A stretch of 64,000 nt of DNA from positions 20,150,001 through 20,214,000 of the forward strand of contig NC_091047.1 of the NCBI RefSeq assembly GCF_963966145.1, in the 5' to 3' direction. The translations under genes and the position numbers were made by a program. The DNA is from Tenebrio molitor (taxonomy: Eukaryota; Arthropoda; Insecta; Coleoptera; Tenebrionidae). This document shows, piece by piece, positions 34,860 through 47,247 of the stretch. Every line of letters begins with the position of its first letter. Positions within the stretch are counted from its first letter, which is position 1. The notes below the pieces were generated by a model. The model saw only the letters and a list, made by a program, of their open reading frames with translations, was not told the DNA's origin and searched no databases.

Positions 34860-37139
34860 TAAGTGTTGAATTATTACCAGGTAATGGAATTTAACCATCT
34901 TTACGACTTTGCTACGTGTTTTTTTTAACTTTAGTCCAAAACCAGAAGGTGTTAGACTTTTTATGCTTCAAAGAGTGTGCAAGAAAACGCTTTAATTTAG
35001 AACAGAGTATCACACTTTTGTGATAGTGTTTGTTCAGTGGATTTGTGCCAAACTTTTGAGTGAAATTCTTTTTGGCCTAAGATACTACCTTTAGGTTTTA
35101 TTTTGTAACATTATTGCTACTTTCAGGACTTCAGTAATAATAACAATAACGATAAAATTTTGATTCCAGTGTTCGATAAAAACTATTAAACTAGTCCATT
35201 GAAGCAGACATGTTCATGTATTCATCCACCACATAACATGCGGCAGGATCTGTTGATGGTAACGGACGAGATTTGAAAATAGTCCTTTGTGTGAGGAAAT
35301 TGTTTCACTATACCTCATTGTTGCAGCCAGACAATCAAAAACCAAATAATGAAACCAGGCATTTCATTTTACTAGTTTTAAATTGAATTAATATGTTTAA
35401 AAAATCTAAAGCGACTTGTCACAATTTACTGATAGATTTTAATGTAAAAAATCGTTGAATTATTTACTACAACGATGAACTTTACTTTGGTTCGCCTCAT
35501 TATTAATAGAAGGGTGCATGTATTGAATGACAACCCACAAAAAGAAAAACACCGGTACAGGACTAGAATTATAAGAGTGGTGGATTGATAAAGTTGGCTT
35601 GAATAATAAATAAACTATGATTTGCTTCTATGGAAATCAATAAATGTATTACTGGAACAACACATAATCCAATCAATCAATTTTCGTCGTTGAACTGAAC
35701 AAACTACCATTAGAAGTAATTAATCATTTCGTAATAATGTATAAAATAATATCCTAAAATTTAATTTAATAGCAACGGCTGTACAGAAATCGATAAACAT
35801 GAAATTCATTAGGACAGGTGACAGAACCTGGTGAAAAATTATGGTTTCTGCACATAAATCCACGTCTGTTTTACATATTAATTGTGGATTACAGTTTGAC
35901 GTGTGCATAAAGAAACGGTCTTTAAATCACCCCTTGCCCAAATTGATAACATTAACCAGTGAAAAATTCGGTGGTGGAGTATCGATTTGGGCATAAAAGT
36001 AATGGGTGGACCCATTACTTTTTATTTGTTGAGTAAATCGACGCTGTTTGTGTATTAAAGCTAATTTTTTCCATTGTGAAACGCGGCCCTGGTAAACAAC
36101 CATAAATTGCCGTGATTTCAGAATGGTTCATATTCTATGATAAATATGGAGCGGTCCAATAAATATACTTTGATTTACGGACCTAATTTACATTAGCTGA
36201 AATTAAACTAACAATGTTTGTCTATAATGCATTCTGTAAATTAACTAAACGATAAATATTTAATACCAGGCATTAACGGAATCAAAACTTCGGCACATTA
36301 CGAACATGCACGGCTCTAGATGGTTCAATTAGAAACATTATTTATACTTTGATTGGCTTCCAAACTGTTACAGCAGCATTAAAACCCTCCATGTTAATTA
36401 AGGTGTTAATAAAATAAATTGCATCGTCACTGTGGCGTCAAATAAGCTGATCTCATCTAGGACAGTTTTTCTCCTTCTGGTTTGCAAGAAAATCGATAAA
36501 CTCGCTCCCAATCTGTTATTTATTAAATATGAGGCGAGAACAAAGTTGGAGAAAATTAAAAACAATCTGTTTAGTATCGATCATGGGAAATTAATTTCGG
36601 GGTTATCCAAGAAAATTGGTTTTCCTCGCCGGTTCCCAGTTCCACTGTTGTCGCCAATTAACCAATAAATAACAAGAATCATTGCATAATTCTCCCATAC
36701 ATTACCGATAATTCGTCGATGTAAATAGCTCATAACCGCAGGCTGAATTTATGGACTTTGCGATGGTATCACGTATGTAACAGGAAAAACTATTTCACTT
36801 CCTCACCCGGATTTAAAATGATTTTATGCGTTGCATAAATCACAATCCCCACCGGAATCTTTCTGTGAAATGATATGGGACAAGGTCGGGGCAATTACCC
36901 CCGAAGTTAATCAATGTTGCGTGTTTCATGTAAGATTTGCCCACGTTATTTTCCCACTCTGTACTCGAGGAGTGATGTATAAATTACCACCTTTCATATA
37001 CCCTGATATATATTAATTAGAAGTTCTCCAAGTGCTTCGATACAGCACCAGGTATTACAATTAGTGTGTGAAGCATTTTACGGAGAAAGGAGAGAAACGA
37101 ACCAACGCACTCCTCAGAAAATCCTTGTTGCTCCTTGTG
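34860..37139. other. Non-coding stretch
   Basis: AT-rich with no recognised gene. It includes the small perfect hairpin listed at 35996-36021. Confidence 0.4.
35996..36021. repeat. Perfect short hairpin
   Basis: AAAGTAATGGGT and ACCCATTACTTT are perfect 12-base inverted repeats with only GG between them. It is too short and tight to be a miRNA precursor. Possibly a protein-binding palindrome or a chance structure. Confidence 0.5.
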
Positions 37140-37145
37140 ACCAGT

Positions 37146-37261
37146 TTAAAAGTTTCACGTTGAAAGCATTAATTTTTATTCGATCAGACAAGCTAAGCAA
37201 CGCTGGGTGCGGTCAATATTTGGATGGGAAACTGCTGGGACTTCACTATGCAGTGTGTTCA
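37146..37261 (+). ncRNA. 5S-rRNA-like sequence, second copy
   Basis: CACGTTGAAAGCATT, then CGATCAGACAAGCTAAGCAA, CGCTGGGTGCGGTCAATATT and TGGATGGGAAACTGCTGGGA follow animal 5S rRNA from about nucleotide 15 to 100. The box A, intermediate and box C promoter elements are the best-kept part. The 3' end decays into TATGCAGTGTGTTC followed by A7. Too diverged for a functional 5S gene; best read as SINE head or pseudogene. Confidence 0.65.
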
Positions 37262-37269
37262 AAAAAATA

Positions 37270-38139
37270 ATGGTCAAATGGTTGCTACTTGCTTTTGTAA
37301 AAAAAAATTGTAATGTGAAAAGTGCATAATACAATACATAAATAAATATTACCCCTTCTTATTATTCTTATTTTATTGTCCAGGAGAAGATTATTTACAG
37401 CTTTCGTATAATTAGCAGTACTTCAACCATAATAAATATTTTTTTATTTGATTGCTACTAGGAAAAGAACGAGGCAAGAAAGCAAATGCAAAAAATGAAA
37501 CAGCGAATTTTTGATAAATTCGTATTATTATATTCAGCTTCGGAACTCAAAGCTGAACCGGTCACTGGAAAAAATGGGGTTATCCTTAAATCTGCTCTAT
37601 AAAATTCATGAGATTTATTAGGCAACAAGACTCTCAGGGTTCCAGTTTAGTTTTTACTTCCTCTAGGATTTTCCTTTTCTTTTTACTATACCCTTGATGT
37701 TTGAGGGCTTGCAAGCTGCAACCGTTCAAGGTTAAGGGTTTACAGGCAGTAAACTTCGACAGCCCTTCAAGCTGTAAATTTCAGAGATAACTTCTGGACA
37801 TGGACAATCTGAGATTTATTTCCTTGTTTTTCAGGCAACAAAAAGCTTGACATGTGGCTCCTATTTAGAAATCTATTTCTTGATTTTTTCGTGATTTCTT
37901 ATTTATGAGATTCGGAGTCCGACGGAGATTAGACGATAAGCTCTAAGAACAAAATGTTTACTGGTACCGATTTGGATATAGTGATGACTCAACGATTTGA
38001 AATAAAAAAACATATTTTGTTTGTAACTTATTCATTTGCACTTTTACATGTGAGAAATAGTATATTGTATATCAAGAGTTTAAGAGGCTTAAGCAAACGA
38101 GTGTGAAATCGAATTTTCAACACGTGGTATACACGATAC
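37270..38139. other. Non-coding spacer
   Basis: If the 37146 copy is a SINE, its body and tail should lie in the first 200 bases here (an A-rich stretch and an ACAATACATAAATAAATA tract occur at about 37332-37350), but I could not match it to the other two copies. Confidence 0.35.
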
Positions 38140-38656
38140 TTTTCCGACGACCACAAAAAAAAACGCTAATATTCGGTATTCCTTCAAACTTCAAATATTA
38201 TTCGACAGAGCTGCGGACAAAACATACTGTGTTTTCAATTTGGTTGTAGGTCGTAAAATTTTATGGTACTTTAAGTTAAAGATCTTGCGGGCCTTATAAA
38301 TCCTAGTTTACCACTAGCAGGTAATATTTTAAGCAGGGTTGTATTGTACATTTTGTATATTTGCATTGTACGGCAAACGGCACGCGCCGCTTCCCAACCT
38401 TTTCAAATCCACCCATTGTGCCCGTTAATCGCTCATAATATGCAATAAAATTTTACGACCTACAACCAAATTGAGAATACGATACATTGGTGGCCATGGT
38501 TACTACAACTGTGTGCAATCATTTCATTGCGCACAGGCTAGAAGGTATCTGATTGGCTAACCAGTTTCATTGCACACGGGTTCGCATGCAATAGCCAACT
38601 TTCAATAATAGTTATTTGTGCGAATTTACGCATTTTTCATAGTGGTCGTCGGAAAA
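38140..38656. mobile_element. Inverted-repeat element, about 517 bp, TTTTCCGACGACCAC ends
   Basis: Terminal repeats TTTTCCGACGACCAC at 38140-38154 and their perfect complement at 38642-38656. A second inner inverted repeat is perfect over more than 20 bp: TTGGTTGTAGGTCGTAAAAT near 38238 mirrors the sequence near 38447-38475. The interior has two related TTTCATTGCGCACAGG / TTTCATTGCACACGGG words but no ORF. A non-autonomous DNA element with nested inverted repeats; the superfamily is undetermined. Confidence 0.8.
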
Positions 38657-38704
38657 TATATTTACAACGTTAGCTCTACACAGTTTTTATATCCAATATA
38701 GATA

Positions 38705-38872
38705 AGATAGCGTGATGTCGCATATTTTATGTCACTCTTAGATAAATGAGGCATCAAGCAGTGAAGGTTTCGTTGAAATCGGTTTAGTATTTAAGGCTAC
38801 AGAGAGGCACGAACATACAAGAAAAATACGTTTCGCTCAAATACGTTAAATCTTCTTTCCTGATCCAATAGG
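38705..38872 (+). repeat. LINE/SINE 3'-end repeat, copy 2
   Basis: Contains ATGTCACTCTTAGATAAATG, GTTGAAATCGGTTTAGTATT and CACGAACATACAAGAAAAAT, aligned in order with the copies at 34576 and 47078. It lies about 50 bp right of the 517-bp inverted-repeat element. Confidence 0.62.
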
Positions 38873-38879
38873 AGCAACA

Positions 38880-41800
38880 AATATTTAAAAGTTCGATGTT
38901 TCTGTTTGATTGACTTGTCTGCAACTGTATCCCAGTTAAAAAAAATATACGTTTGATTTCTTTTGATTGAGAGCGGAAGCCCTACAGCTGTAACAAAATT
39001 ATTTTCAAAATAACTATTATAACTAAGAATTATCTAAATGAAAAATAAGAGAGTTTCGTACAAAGTGTACAGATAAACATCGTCGCTTACATGGCAAAAT
39101 TACAAGTTCTTGGGTGTAAAAAATAAGTTGCTCTGTTAAGTTTAACAATCTCGCCTGTTCGCTTCGAGTTAAAATTTGTTGTAAAATTTTTGTTTTTGCC
39201 ATAGCACGTCTCTTATTATTATCGTCATCGTCGCAACATGTTATGTTAACAATTCCATCGAAACTTCCCAGGAACTTGTTAGTACAGTTGCAGTTTTGTC
39301 AGCAATGTACGCTGGGATGTCGCCCACACCGGTTACATCACACTCCGTGCACGACATGAAGATGTTGATTTAGTCCTTGCAAAACCAGAACTTTTCATCT
39401 ACACGTCCGTCGGCGGCGTAATGGCCAGAAATCACCCGGGATAGATATAATGGCGACGGTAAAATCTTAATTGCATTAGTGGAGCGTCACGTTTTATGGT
39501 CCACGGAGAATTTTTGTGTGCGGGGTGTGTGTAAACCCATCTAAAATTGACGGGTGTAAATTAAAGGCCGGTCTTTCTGCGAGTCGGAAATAAAGTAATT
39601 CAAGGGGGAAACATTATGCAACAAACCATTACAATTCCGCAGCGCTAGGAATGGGAATAGGAAGGAAGAGGCTGGTCAGTTAACAACGAGTGGCACGTCC
39701 AAGGCAACGGCTCGCCGGAGGGTCATCGGGATGTCCATTGTGGCGCACCTCGTTATATCGCGAGCAACGGGGCCGCCGGACACGTCTGCTTCCCGCAATC
39801 AGATACATCATTGCCAGAGGTGGGGTCGCGAAAATTCGCCGGGGTGGAAGCGCAGGGAATGAACCGGCATGTCGGTGCCTATCAATTAAGACTTTTCCAC
39901 AACGATTTAAAAAAAAATCCCTTTAAACTGGAACTAGTGAGCACATTCAAATTGATCACTGGCAATTAAGTTGAAAAAAAATTTTATAATTTAAAATCTA
40001 AAACCGTTGTGAAAAGTTAAAGTTATCGTGATCCATTGACGTTATAAAATGTCTCTTTTTTCATAATTATCACGAAATGACACTTGAAAATTGTTGCGTA
40101 AAATTTCATTACATAACTAGTCTTGTAATGATAAAAAAATGTAACTGATGATTTTTAGACACATTCTATTGGACATAGTATGCTTCCTAAATTAATTTTT
40201 TTAATACACCACTTTATCACCCTGGATTAACAGAAAATATGTGTAAATAAAATATGTTTTTGACATAGTTCCGCAGTGAAAAGGAAAATTTGCTGCAACA
40301 TTCTTTCAGAAATTCCTCCGATTAATATGTGCTACAACGTTCTTCACTGAATAAGCAACTATTTTAAAAATTCAAGGGAAACTCCAGATAACTTGTTAAT
40401 TTCCTTCAGAAAGTAAAGAATGGATTAATAAATCCTGTAAAAAATGTAGAAGTGTTAAATAGACTGTTCCTGGAATTTGGTGGTGTTTCATACATTCCTT
40501 CCTGATTTAATTTTGCTTGCCCTGCATTTTCTTTTTTTCCCATTGACCCAGGCCTGTATTGAATCGAATTCCTAAATATCGTTCGGCGTCGAAATATATT
40601 TCCGGATTTCACCATAAATTCGCTCGGTATAAAATTGTGTGAAAACAGCTTGACTCCGTTAATTAAATCCGAAAATTAATTAGGTTCGCAGTTTTCAACT
40701 ATTCAAGCTATAAAGCGAGCTAATATTCGTAACGTATGCATAAGGCGAGGCTCAAGTGAAGGAAGTTTCTTGTCAAGGCTTATCGCTGACATATAAAGAG
40801 ACTTTTATAACTCTAATTACGTATGACACATTATTTACTACAAAGTGCGCAAATTCATAATTAATATATGGAAGTAAACTTCGCAGCGCTCTTGCCAGAG
40901 CGTCGTCTCCAATTCGATGCATAATCCCTCACCTCATTCGCCATCAAATATTCCAAACTTTTTTAATAAAACAAAAATCAGCTCAAAATCCTTCCGATCA
41001 TCCGGCAAACTTTAAGCGCTTAAAAATTGTTGTTTCGTGATAAAAAATGGAAGAATATCCTCCGCTTTTCGCGTAAGCTTACCCGACCCGCTGTTTGCAA
41101 AGGCATTTATTAAATTTCTCCATTTATTCTTTGTGTTTGTTCTTTCTTTTTGTGTAGCCGTTGTTTATTTTTCCACTTGACCCATCCATTTAACGCCTGC
41201 ATTTACAAGCAAATTGTCACAATTTTAAGCGAATGACCACTGAGCAGCAACAAGACTTCCTGCATTTCGTTCTCCCCTTCCCTACAATAGTATTTAATTT
41301 TCACGACTCACTAATCAACGTTCCGATTAGAAAATCGTCTGCAAAATTAGACCCCTGCACATTGTATCGCTTATTGTTAAATTAATCCACACTGTTCACC
41401 ATAGCATACAATAGTTATTTGCAGTAAGAGTGAGGAAAGTAAAACTTTCGTTCACGCGAATTGCGTGTTCGTCCACGTTTCTCTAGTGACAAATTCTTTT
41501 CGGAACAAACTATCAATCGTTGAGTTTTTTTTATGGCTTGGATAAGGAGGTCCTATAATGGAATTGTGTACTCCATTACTATGGACAAACTATTTTACAT
41601 TTATGTTTTCTAAACCAGTAATTTCAGTAGAGCTCTGTGAAATATATTTTTACGAATTGATGTAAATGGATATTGAAGGAATCTCTTCGCATTTCGCAGC
41701 TGTTGGTGAGATGTGGAGGTTCCTAAATCACAATAAACAATTTTGCAGAAATCTAAAATTATCGGAATTTAATTTTAAAAAATCAATTTTATTTTTGACA

Positions 41801-43879
41801 ACCCCAATAATTATAATGACCCACACCGTTTCCACGATAATTTGGGAAGTTCTGATAATCAAGGATATAATACAGTTTTTACTAAGAGCTTTTACCTCAT
41901 AATAAAAAGAAAAAAAATGTCGGGAGTGTAATGACTGAACTACCCCAAGCAAAATGTTTTTGAAACAGAACGTTTGACTAGAAATCGTTTGGCTGGATTT
42001 GGGCCATTACACACACGATCAAACAAAGAGACTAATAAAGTTTGAAACTGGAGCTTTTGCAATAGCGCCATAACGATAATAATAATAACCCAGAACAATC
42101 ATTAAAGTCCATAATATCCAACTTTTGCCCAGCTGGTTCAAATGGGACCTACATCACCTTGTTATTACGCAGGAAATTTCAGTGCTGACGTAAGTCCATT
42201 TTGTGCTGGCACTATCTCAACTCTCCCATCACCTGAACAACGATTCCTGATAACGAAACATAAGAAATTAAATTGAATTTCCATTGAATCGGGCCCACCT
42301 GAAAGTTAGCGCCATTTACTAGATCATAAAGCATCAATCGATAAATTCGAGAAGTTAGTAGGCTATTAAGGTGAGTTAGGATATGCCATAAAGATGACCT
42401 TTATATAGGCGGAGAGGAGTAAAAATACCAAGCCGCAACAAATTAATCGAATGGATGGAAACTTTTAATTTCTGTAATGAAGCAAGTGTGATTGTTCGGC
42501 ACACATGTGCGGAAATCTCTGAATTGCCCATTAGGTAATTGGGGTGGGTTTCGCACAGACAGAAGGCTTTAAATTCGATATTCCGATTGAATTTATTGAC
42601 GCCCTTTCTATGATTTACCACAAAGAGGGACTTTCAAATTCTTAACAGCAAACACACCATCAATCTGGATACCAATCGATCTCCATTCACGTTTTTAATT
42701 TCTTTAGGGGCAATGTTGTTTCAACAAATACTGTTTTTAATCAATTCTTGTTGCCATTTATTCGAAAAAGTCAAGTTTACAATATCCCACTTCCATTAAA
42801 ATCGATTGGGGGGTAAAGTGTGTACGGCAAAAGGCATTCCACTCTCATCTACTCGGTCTGTCAATTGACAATTGTGTGCTCTTTGTTATTATAATAGCTT
42901 GAATTTGGTGCCATTAAAAGAAGCACCCGTTCAGTTATTGTCAGCTGCAAAAAAAGATTGTTTTTATCAATGCGCAAGGAAGGGATTAATAAGGAAGGCG
43001 AGTCAATTTATCATTGGATATAACAAAAAATCTAGTCGGAGCTTCACCAGATTGATTGTTGTTAATTCGCTTTTAAATTTATTGAAGCTTGAGGATAAAT
43101 GTTTACTGTGGAGATTGGAAAATGAAATAGAATGAATAAAGAACTAAAAGATATTCTTGGCGTAAAAACTGTTCCTAGTTGTTTTAAATAAGACCTACCC
43201 ATAAATGGATTCTGAGTTGAAGGCTGTTTGAATGAAATTTAATATTATGTAATAAGCTTACTGACTATTTTTGTTCCTTCATTATTTTATAATTATCAAT
43301 TTATTTTTAACAAAAGATTCAAGTTAAGCTCATTTAACATGACAGGAATTAGTCTTCGCCAGAGATGCTTAGACAGGATTTTTAAATACTTCAGAATAAA
43401 CTGTGCCTGATCAATAAGAATTTAAAACAATTAAAAACATATTTCAAGTATTTGCTGAGGGATTTACATTGTTGTATTTATTACGATATAATCTGCCTAA
43501 ATTTGAAGAAGTGAAAATTAATAAGCTCTTTCTATCTATTCCAAATAATTTTAATATACAAATTTTAAAATAAAAAAACTACGAGGTAACGAAAACTTAT
43601 GTTGACTGATTCTTCCTGTGCAAATTTGTTGTACAGTTTCGACAATAATTTTTTTTTATATTATACAACCTCTTATGAAATGTTAATATCTTTTCTAAAA
43701 TGTTGCAGTTTTTGGCATAATAACTCCTGCTGAGATATGGATGACAAGGCAGCAAATCAGATTTTCACTTTCTCAATATTAAAGTATTAAAGTAAGCGCA
43801 TTGGCCGTAGCCGTGAGCAAGGTTAAGTCTGATAAATAATTTACTTTGTCTGGTGCCAAGACGGCAGTTTTAATTGGCA
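38880..43879. other. Non-coding stretch with a GC-rich patch
   Basis: No recognised genes. About 39660-39880 is much richer in G+C and CpG than its surroundings and is open for 78 codons (39690-39926), without any domain I recognise. It may be a regulatory element or promoter. The rest is AT-rich; I saw nothing else in it. Confidence 0.4.
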
Positions 43880-44095
43880 ACATCTTCAAGCTAGCAGGAG
43901 ATTACAAGAGGTGTCTTGCCCGGCACCGCCACCATATTTGATACGATACCGTTTTAACGCACCATTAAAATCTCCAGCCCGGCACCTCCGCCATTTTTCA
44001 TATGAACCAAAGAAATGTTGATGGGTCCCTGGAAAAAAAGATAAAAAGAAAAAGGCAGAACAGGAAGACAAGATAACAAGGAAAAGGAGGTATTT

Positions 44096-44730
44096 GTGGC
44101 AAATAAGAAAACAGCAAGGTCACCTGAAGTAGAGAAGGAAACAGGGAGGGAAATGGAAAAGATACTAGAAAAGATGAAGGAAATGAAAGTGGAAGTAAAA
44201 GAGGAAATAAAGGAGATGGGAAAAGAGAACCAAGGAGCCGAGAGAGAAATCGAACGACTAAGGGAAGGATTTAAGAATTGAGAAAAGAAATGTCTGAGAG
44301 AGTAGCAGGGTTGGAGAGGAAAATGGAAAATGATGAAAGGAGAAGAAGGAACAATAACATAGTGATAATAGGATGGAGAGGTGAAGGAAGAGCAAGCAGC
44401 AGATCAAAGAGGGCATTGAAAATTTTATAAAAGAAAACTTTAGAGGAAACTAAAGTCAAAGACTGCTACAACATAAACAAGGATCAAGTACTCGTGGAAA
44501 TGGAAAAGTGTAGTGGGGAAAAAAGGTGATGTAACAAGAGGGAAAATTGAGAAAAAAGAAGGAAACAGAGAAAATATTCATAGACAATGATCTTACAAAA
44601 CAAGAACGAGAGATACAGAAGAAACTAAAAACCACCACGAAAGAAGAAAAAAGAGGAGCGAAAGAAGTACAAGTCGGATATAGGAAAATAACAATTAACA
44701 ATAGAGTGGGTACAGTGGAGATGGAATGAA
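44096..44730 (+). pseudogene. LINE ORF1, coiled-coil and RRM-like, frameshifted
   Basis: The first frame (44096-44281) is a highly charged coiled coil and has no ATG (GTG at 44096). It shifts near 44275 to a frame giving MSERVAGLERKMENDERRRR and NNIVIIGWRGEG, then to further frames giving VKDCYNINKDQVLVEMEK, IFIDNDLTKQEREIQKKLK and EVQVGYRKITINN. These follow the order of an L1-like ORF1: coiled coil, RNA-binding domain (NNIVI-G) and C-terminal domain (DLTKEER-QKKL). At least three frameshifts or stops make it non-functional. Confidence 0.65.
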
Positions 44731-44769
44731 AAAAGGGGGAGACTAGCGATTTTTCAGTAGGGAGGGAAT

Positions 44770-45121
44770 ATGGGATGGAGAAAACGGAGACAAGGAAATG
44801 GAAAAAGGACAAAGACAAAGGTAGATGGACAAAGAAAGTGGAATCCGAAAAAGAAGTCCAAAGGGGAACACAAAAGAGAAGATACGAAGGGGAAGGCACA
44901 AGCTAAAAAGATAACGAAGATGACAAAAGTGAGGGTATTATATTGGAACGTAGCAGGATTAAGAACGAAAAAAGAAGAAGAATTTTGGGACTACGCGAGA
45001 CAATTAGAGATAGTGGGGCTGGTAGAAACATGGGTAGAGGAACCGAGCTGGGAAAAAGTGTTGTTACCTAAAGAATACAATTGGGAATGTCAAGGGGCAA
45101 AACGAGGAAAGAAGAAAGACG
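44770..45121 (+). pseudogene. LINE ORF2 start, AP endonuclease N-terminus
   Basis: The ATG at 44770 begins a basic Lys-rich leader, then KVRVLYWNVAGLRTKKEEEF, GLVETWVEEPSWEKVLLP and EYNWECQGAKRGKKKD. WNVAGL and the catalytic ETWV are the first two APE motifs. The remainder of the nuclease and the whole RT are missing; the frame continues into unrelated sequence to a stop at 45162. Not functional. Confidence 0.75.
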
Positions 45122-45162
45122 ATGTGATTCATATGCGGCATATTTTATTTAATATCCTTTAA

Positions 45163-47077
45163 TTGTTCGATAAGCAGATAATATATTCGTAGCAAAGTTA
45201 AAGATGTGAAAGTTTCTATGATTGATACTTGTTAATCATTTATGCGTTTCTAAATGGTCCATCTTAACAAGTTGTACCAAATTCATGCTTGCACTTACAA
45301 ATTTTTAGAATCTTCCTTGTTTGAATGTATGTACTTAGTCACTTCAGATTCCATTGCAATAATTTTTTACCAGTTGCTCTAAGCAAATATGTACTTCAAA
45401 TTTCTACGTTGCTATTACTTATGTACATAAAACAACGTTCCAGTTTTTAAATTCCAAATATGTGGATATTCAGAAAAACGTTAAAGCTGAACAGTTTGTA
45501 CATCGTTATTACAAAAATAAATGTTTCTAACACTGTAGTGGACTATGATTTATACGTGCACATACAGCTATACTACCTCTTCTGGATTTGTAAATTTCAC
45601 ATTTGACAGCTAACAGTTGTTACTTGTCAGTTTTCAGTGTTTATCATTTTCAAAGCGTAAATTACTCTATTCTGTTAGTCAAGGCAACAAACACGTCATT
45701 GACCACTTCGCGCAGGACATTAGTTATTATGTGTGAATTATTTTTTATTTTAAATAACATCCTCTAGAAGCTCCAATTCATTCAATTAATAATGTCTTTT
45801 CCTTTAAATTATATAGGTATACTGTGTACTGTAGGTGACAAAAAACGATTTCAATTGAATAATTTTAGCGGTTGTTATAATAAATACTGTTTAGGATTTG
45901 TTTACAATTTTAGATTAAATGAGACATTAATTAAATTCATATTGAGGTGAATGCGCATTTTTCAGGTTTTAAGGAATGGTAAGTTAAAAATTGTAAACGA
46001 ACTTCTTTGTTGGAGCAGAAGCAGAAGTCACCGAAGGGAATTCAGTGTTATTAATACATCGTTAAATTTGTCAAGCTTGAACTACGAAATCGAATAACAC
46101 GCATAACACCTCTTCGAGCATGTTTGTGATGTATTAGTAAACAAGGTGTTGATAGCTGCTCACGTTAGCATAACAAATCGAATTATTATGTCCAACTTTC
46201 TAAACGCTTGTTAGTAGTTGTCAAAGCAGAAGCGTCAAGTGTCGCATTACAAACTTCTTCCTTCAAGGTAAACAACAATTTTTGAGTTGACAAGGGCGAA
46301 CATCTGGTTCATCCACGAGAGGCTGTCACGAGTTGCGGCCCCACCAACTTAACATAACAAACTTGCCGACGAATCGCGCCTGCAAAAACTTCGTGATAGT
46401 GACAGATAAGGTTTTAATGGAAACCCTCTGGTGCGAGCAGTTCGGATTAATAGGCGTTCTTTTCGAGAAGACGCCGATCGTCCGGTTAATAATGCTCGGA
46501 ACGAGTTAACAGATGTAATTTTATAGTAGCAAATCTAAAATGTAGAGGGTTGTAAATTACGGTGTAATTAAACCCCCGTCCCTAGCGTCCCGCACTGTAA
46601 TGAACTCCAGTTGAATGCGTTTCCATAATTACGTGCAAACAAGTCAGTCGTACACCAACACACGCACCACGTAACGTGCTAACTGCTCTCTCATCTACTA
46701 GAGTGCAAAGTTACGAGTGAAAAGTTAGCTACACTTACGACCGAAAAGGTTACTCGTGTTTGAATATGTGATAAAGGACTGAAATATTAAGTCGTACTAA
46801 GTATGCTCAAGTCCTTCAAGATTTGTGGCGTTTATAGTCGAAAGAGAACAACCTGTCGAACTTGTATCCGCACTTAATTTGCCTCGGAATAATCTTCCGT
46901 GAAACATGTACGTCTTCAGGAAATTTATTACTCAAAAGCTACCAACTTTATCCAAATGTAGTTGGTATATAAACCTACAGATGATGAGAAATTTTCTCTT
47001 TATCTTTCTTTGTCACAGGAAAATATTTACTTACAACCATCTGTACGATCATATTTTGTACCTACAACTCATAACAC
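45163..47077. other. Non-coding stretch
   Basis: AT-rich, with no recognised gene or long repeat. A GC-richer patch at about 46310-46500 is unassigned. Confidence 0.4.
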
Positions 47078-47224
47078 AAGGCGATAGTATATATCCTATG
47101 TCACTCCTCGATAAATGAGCTATCCACAAGGTAAAATCCTGTCGAAACTGATTCAATATTTAATGCAATATAACCGCACGAACAAACATACATAACGGCT
47201 AAACACATTGCCTCTTCCATGGTG
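47078..47224 (+). repeat. LINE/SINE 3'-end repeat, copy 3
   Basis: CCTATGTCACTCCTCGATAA, then GTCGAAACTGATTCAATATT and CGCACGAACAAACATACATA match the copies at 34576 and 38705 in order. The most diverged of the three. Confidence 0.58.
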
Positions 47225-47247
47225 ATCTTAATAGTTATTTGTGTATT

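Larger units (their letters stand above)
43880..45121 (+). mobile_element. 5' portion of an APE-type LINE, truncated at the 3' side
   Basis: In order: two GC-rich leader motifs about 59 bp apart (CCCGGCACCGCCACCAT near 43919 and CCCGGCACCTCCGCCAT near 43978), a decayed Lys/Glu-rich ORF1, then the start of an ORF2 with an AP-endonuclease domain. The match ends at about 45121 inside the endonuclease. LINE copies normally lose their 5' ends, so a copy that keeps only the 5' end must have been cut by deletion, recombination or another insertion. It resembles LINEs common in ants and some beetles. Confidence 0.72.

Noticed and set aside
44456..44899. 147-codon minus-strand frame
   Set aside because: It is the antisense shadow of the purine-rich LINE ORF1 and ORF2 leader; Ser/Phe/Leu richness comes from the complementary strand.
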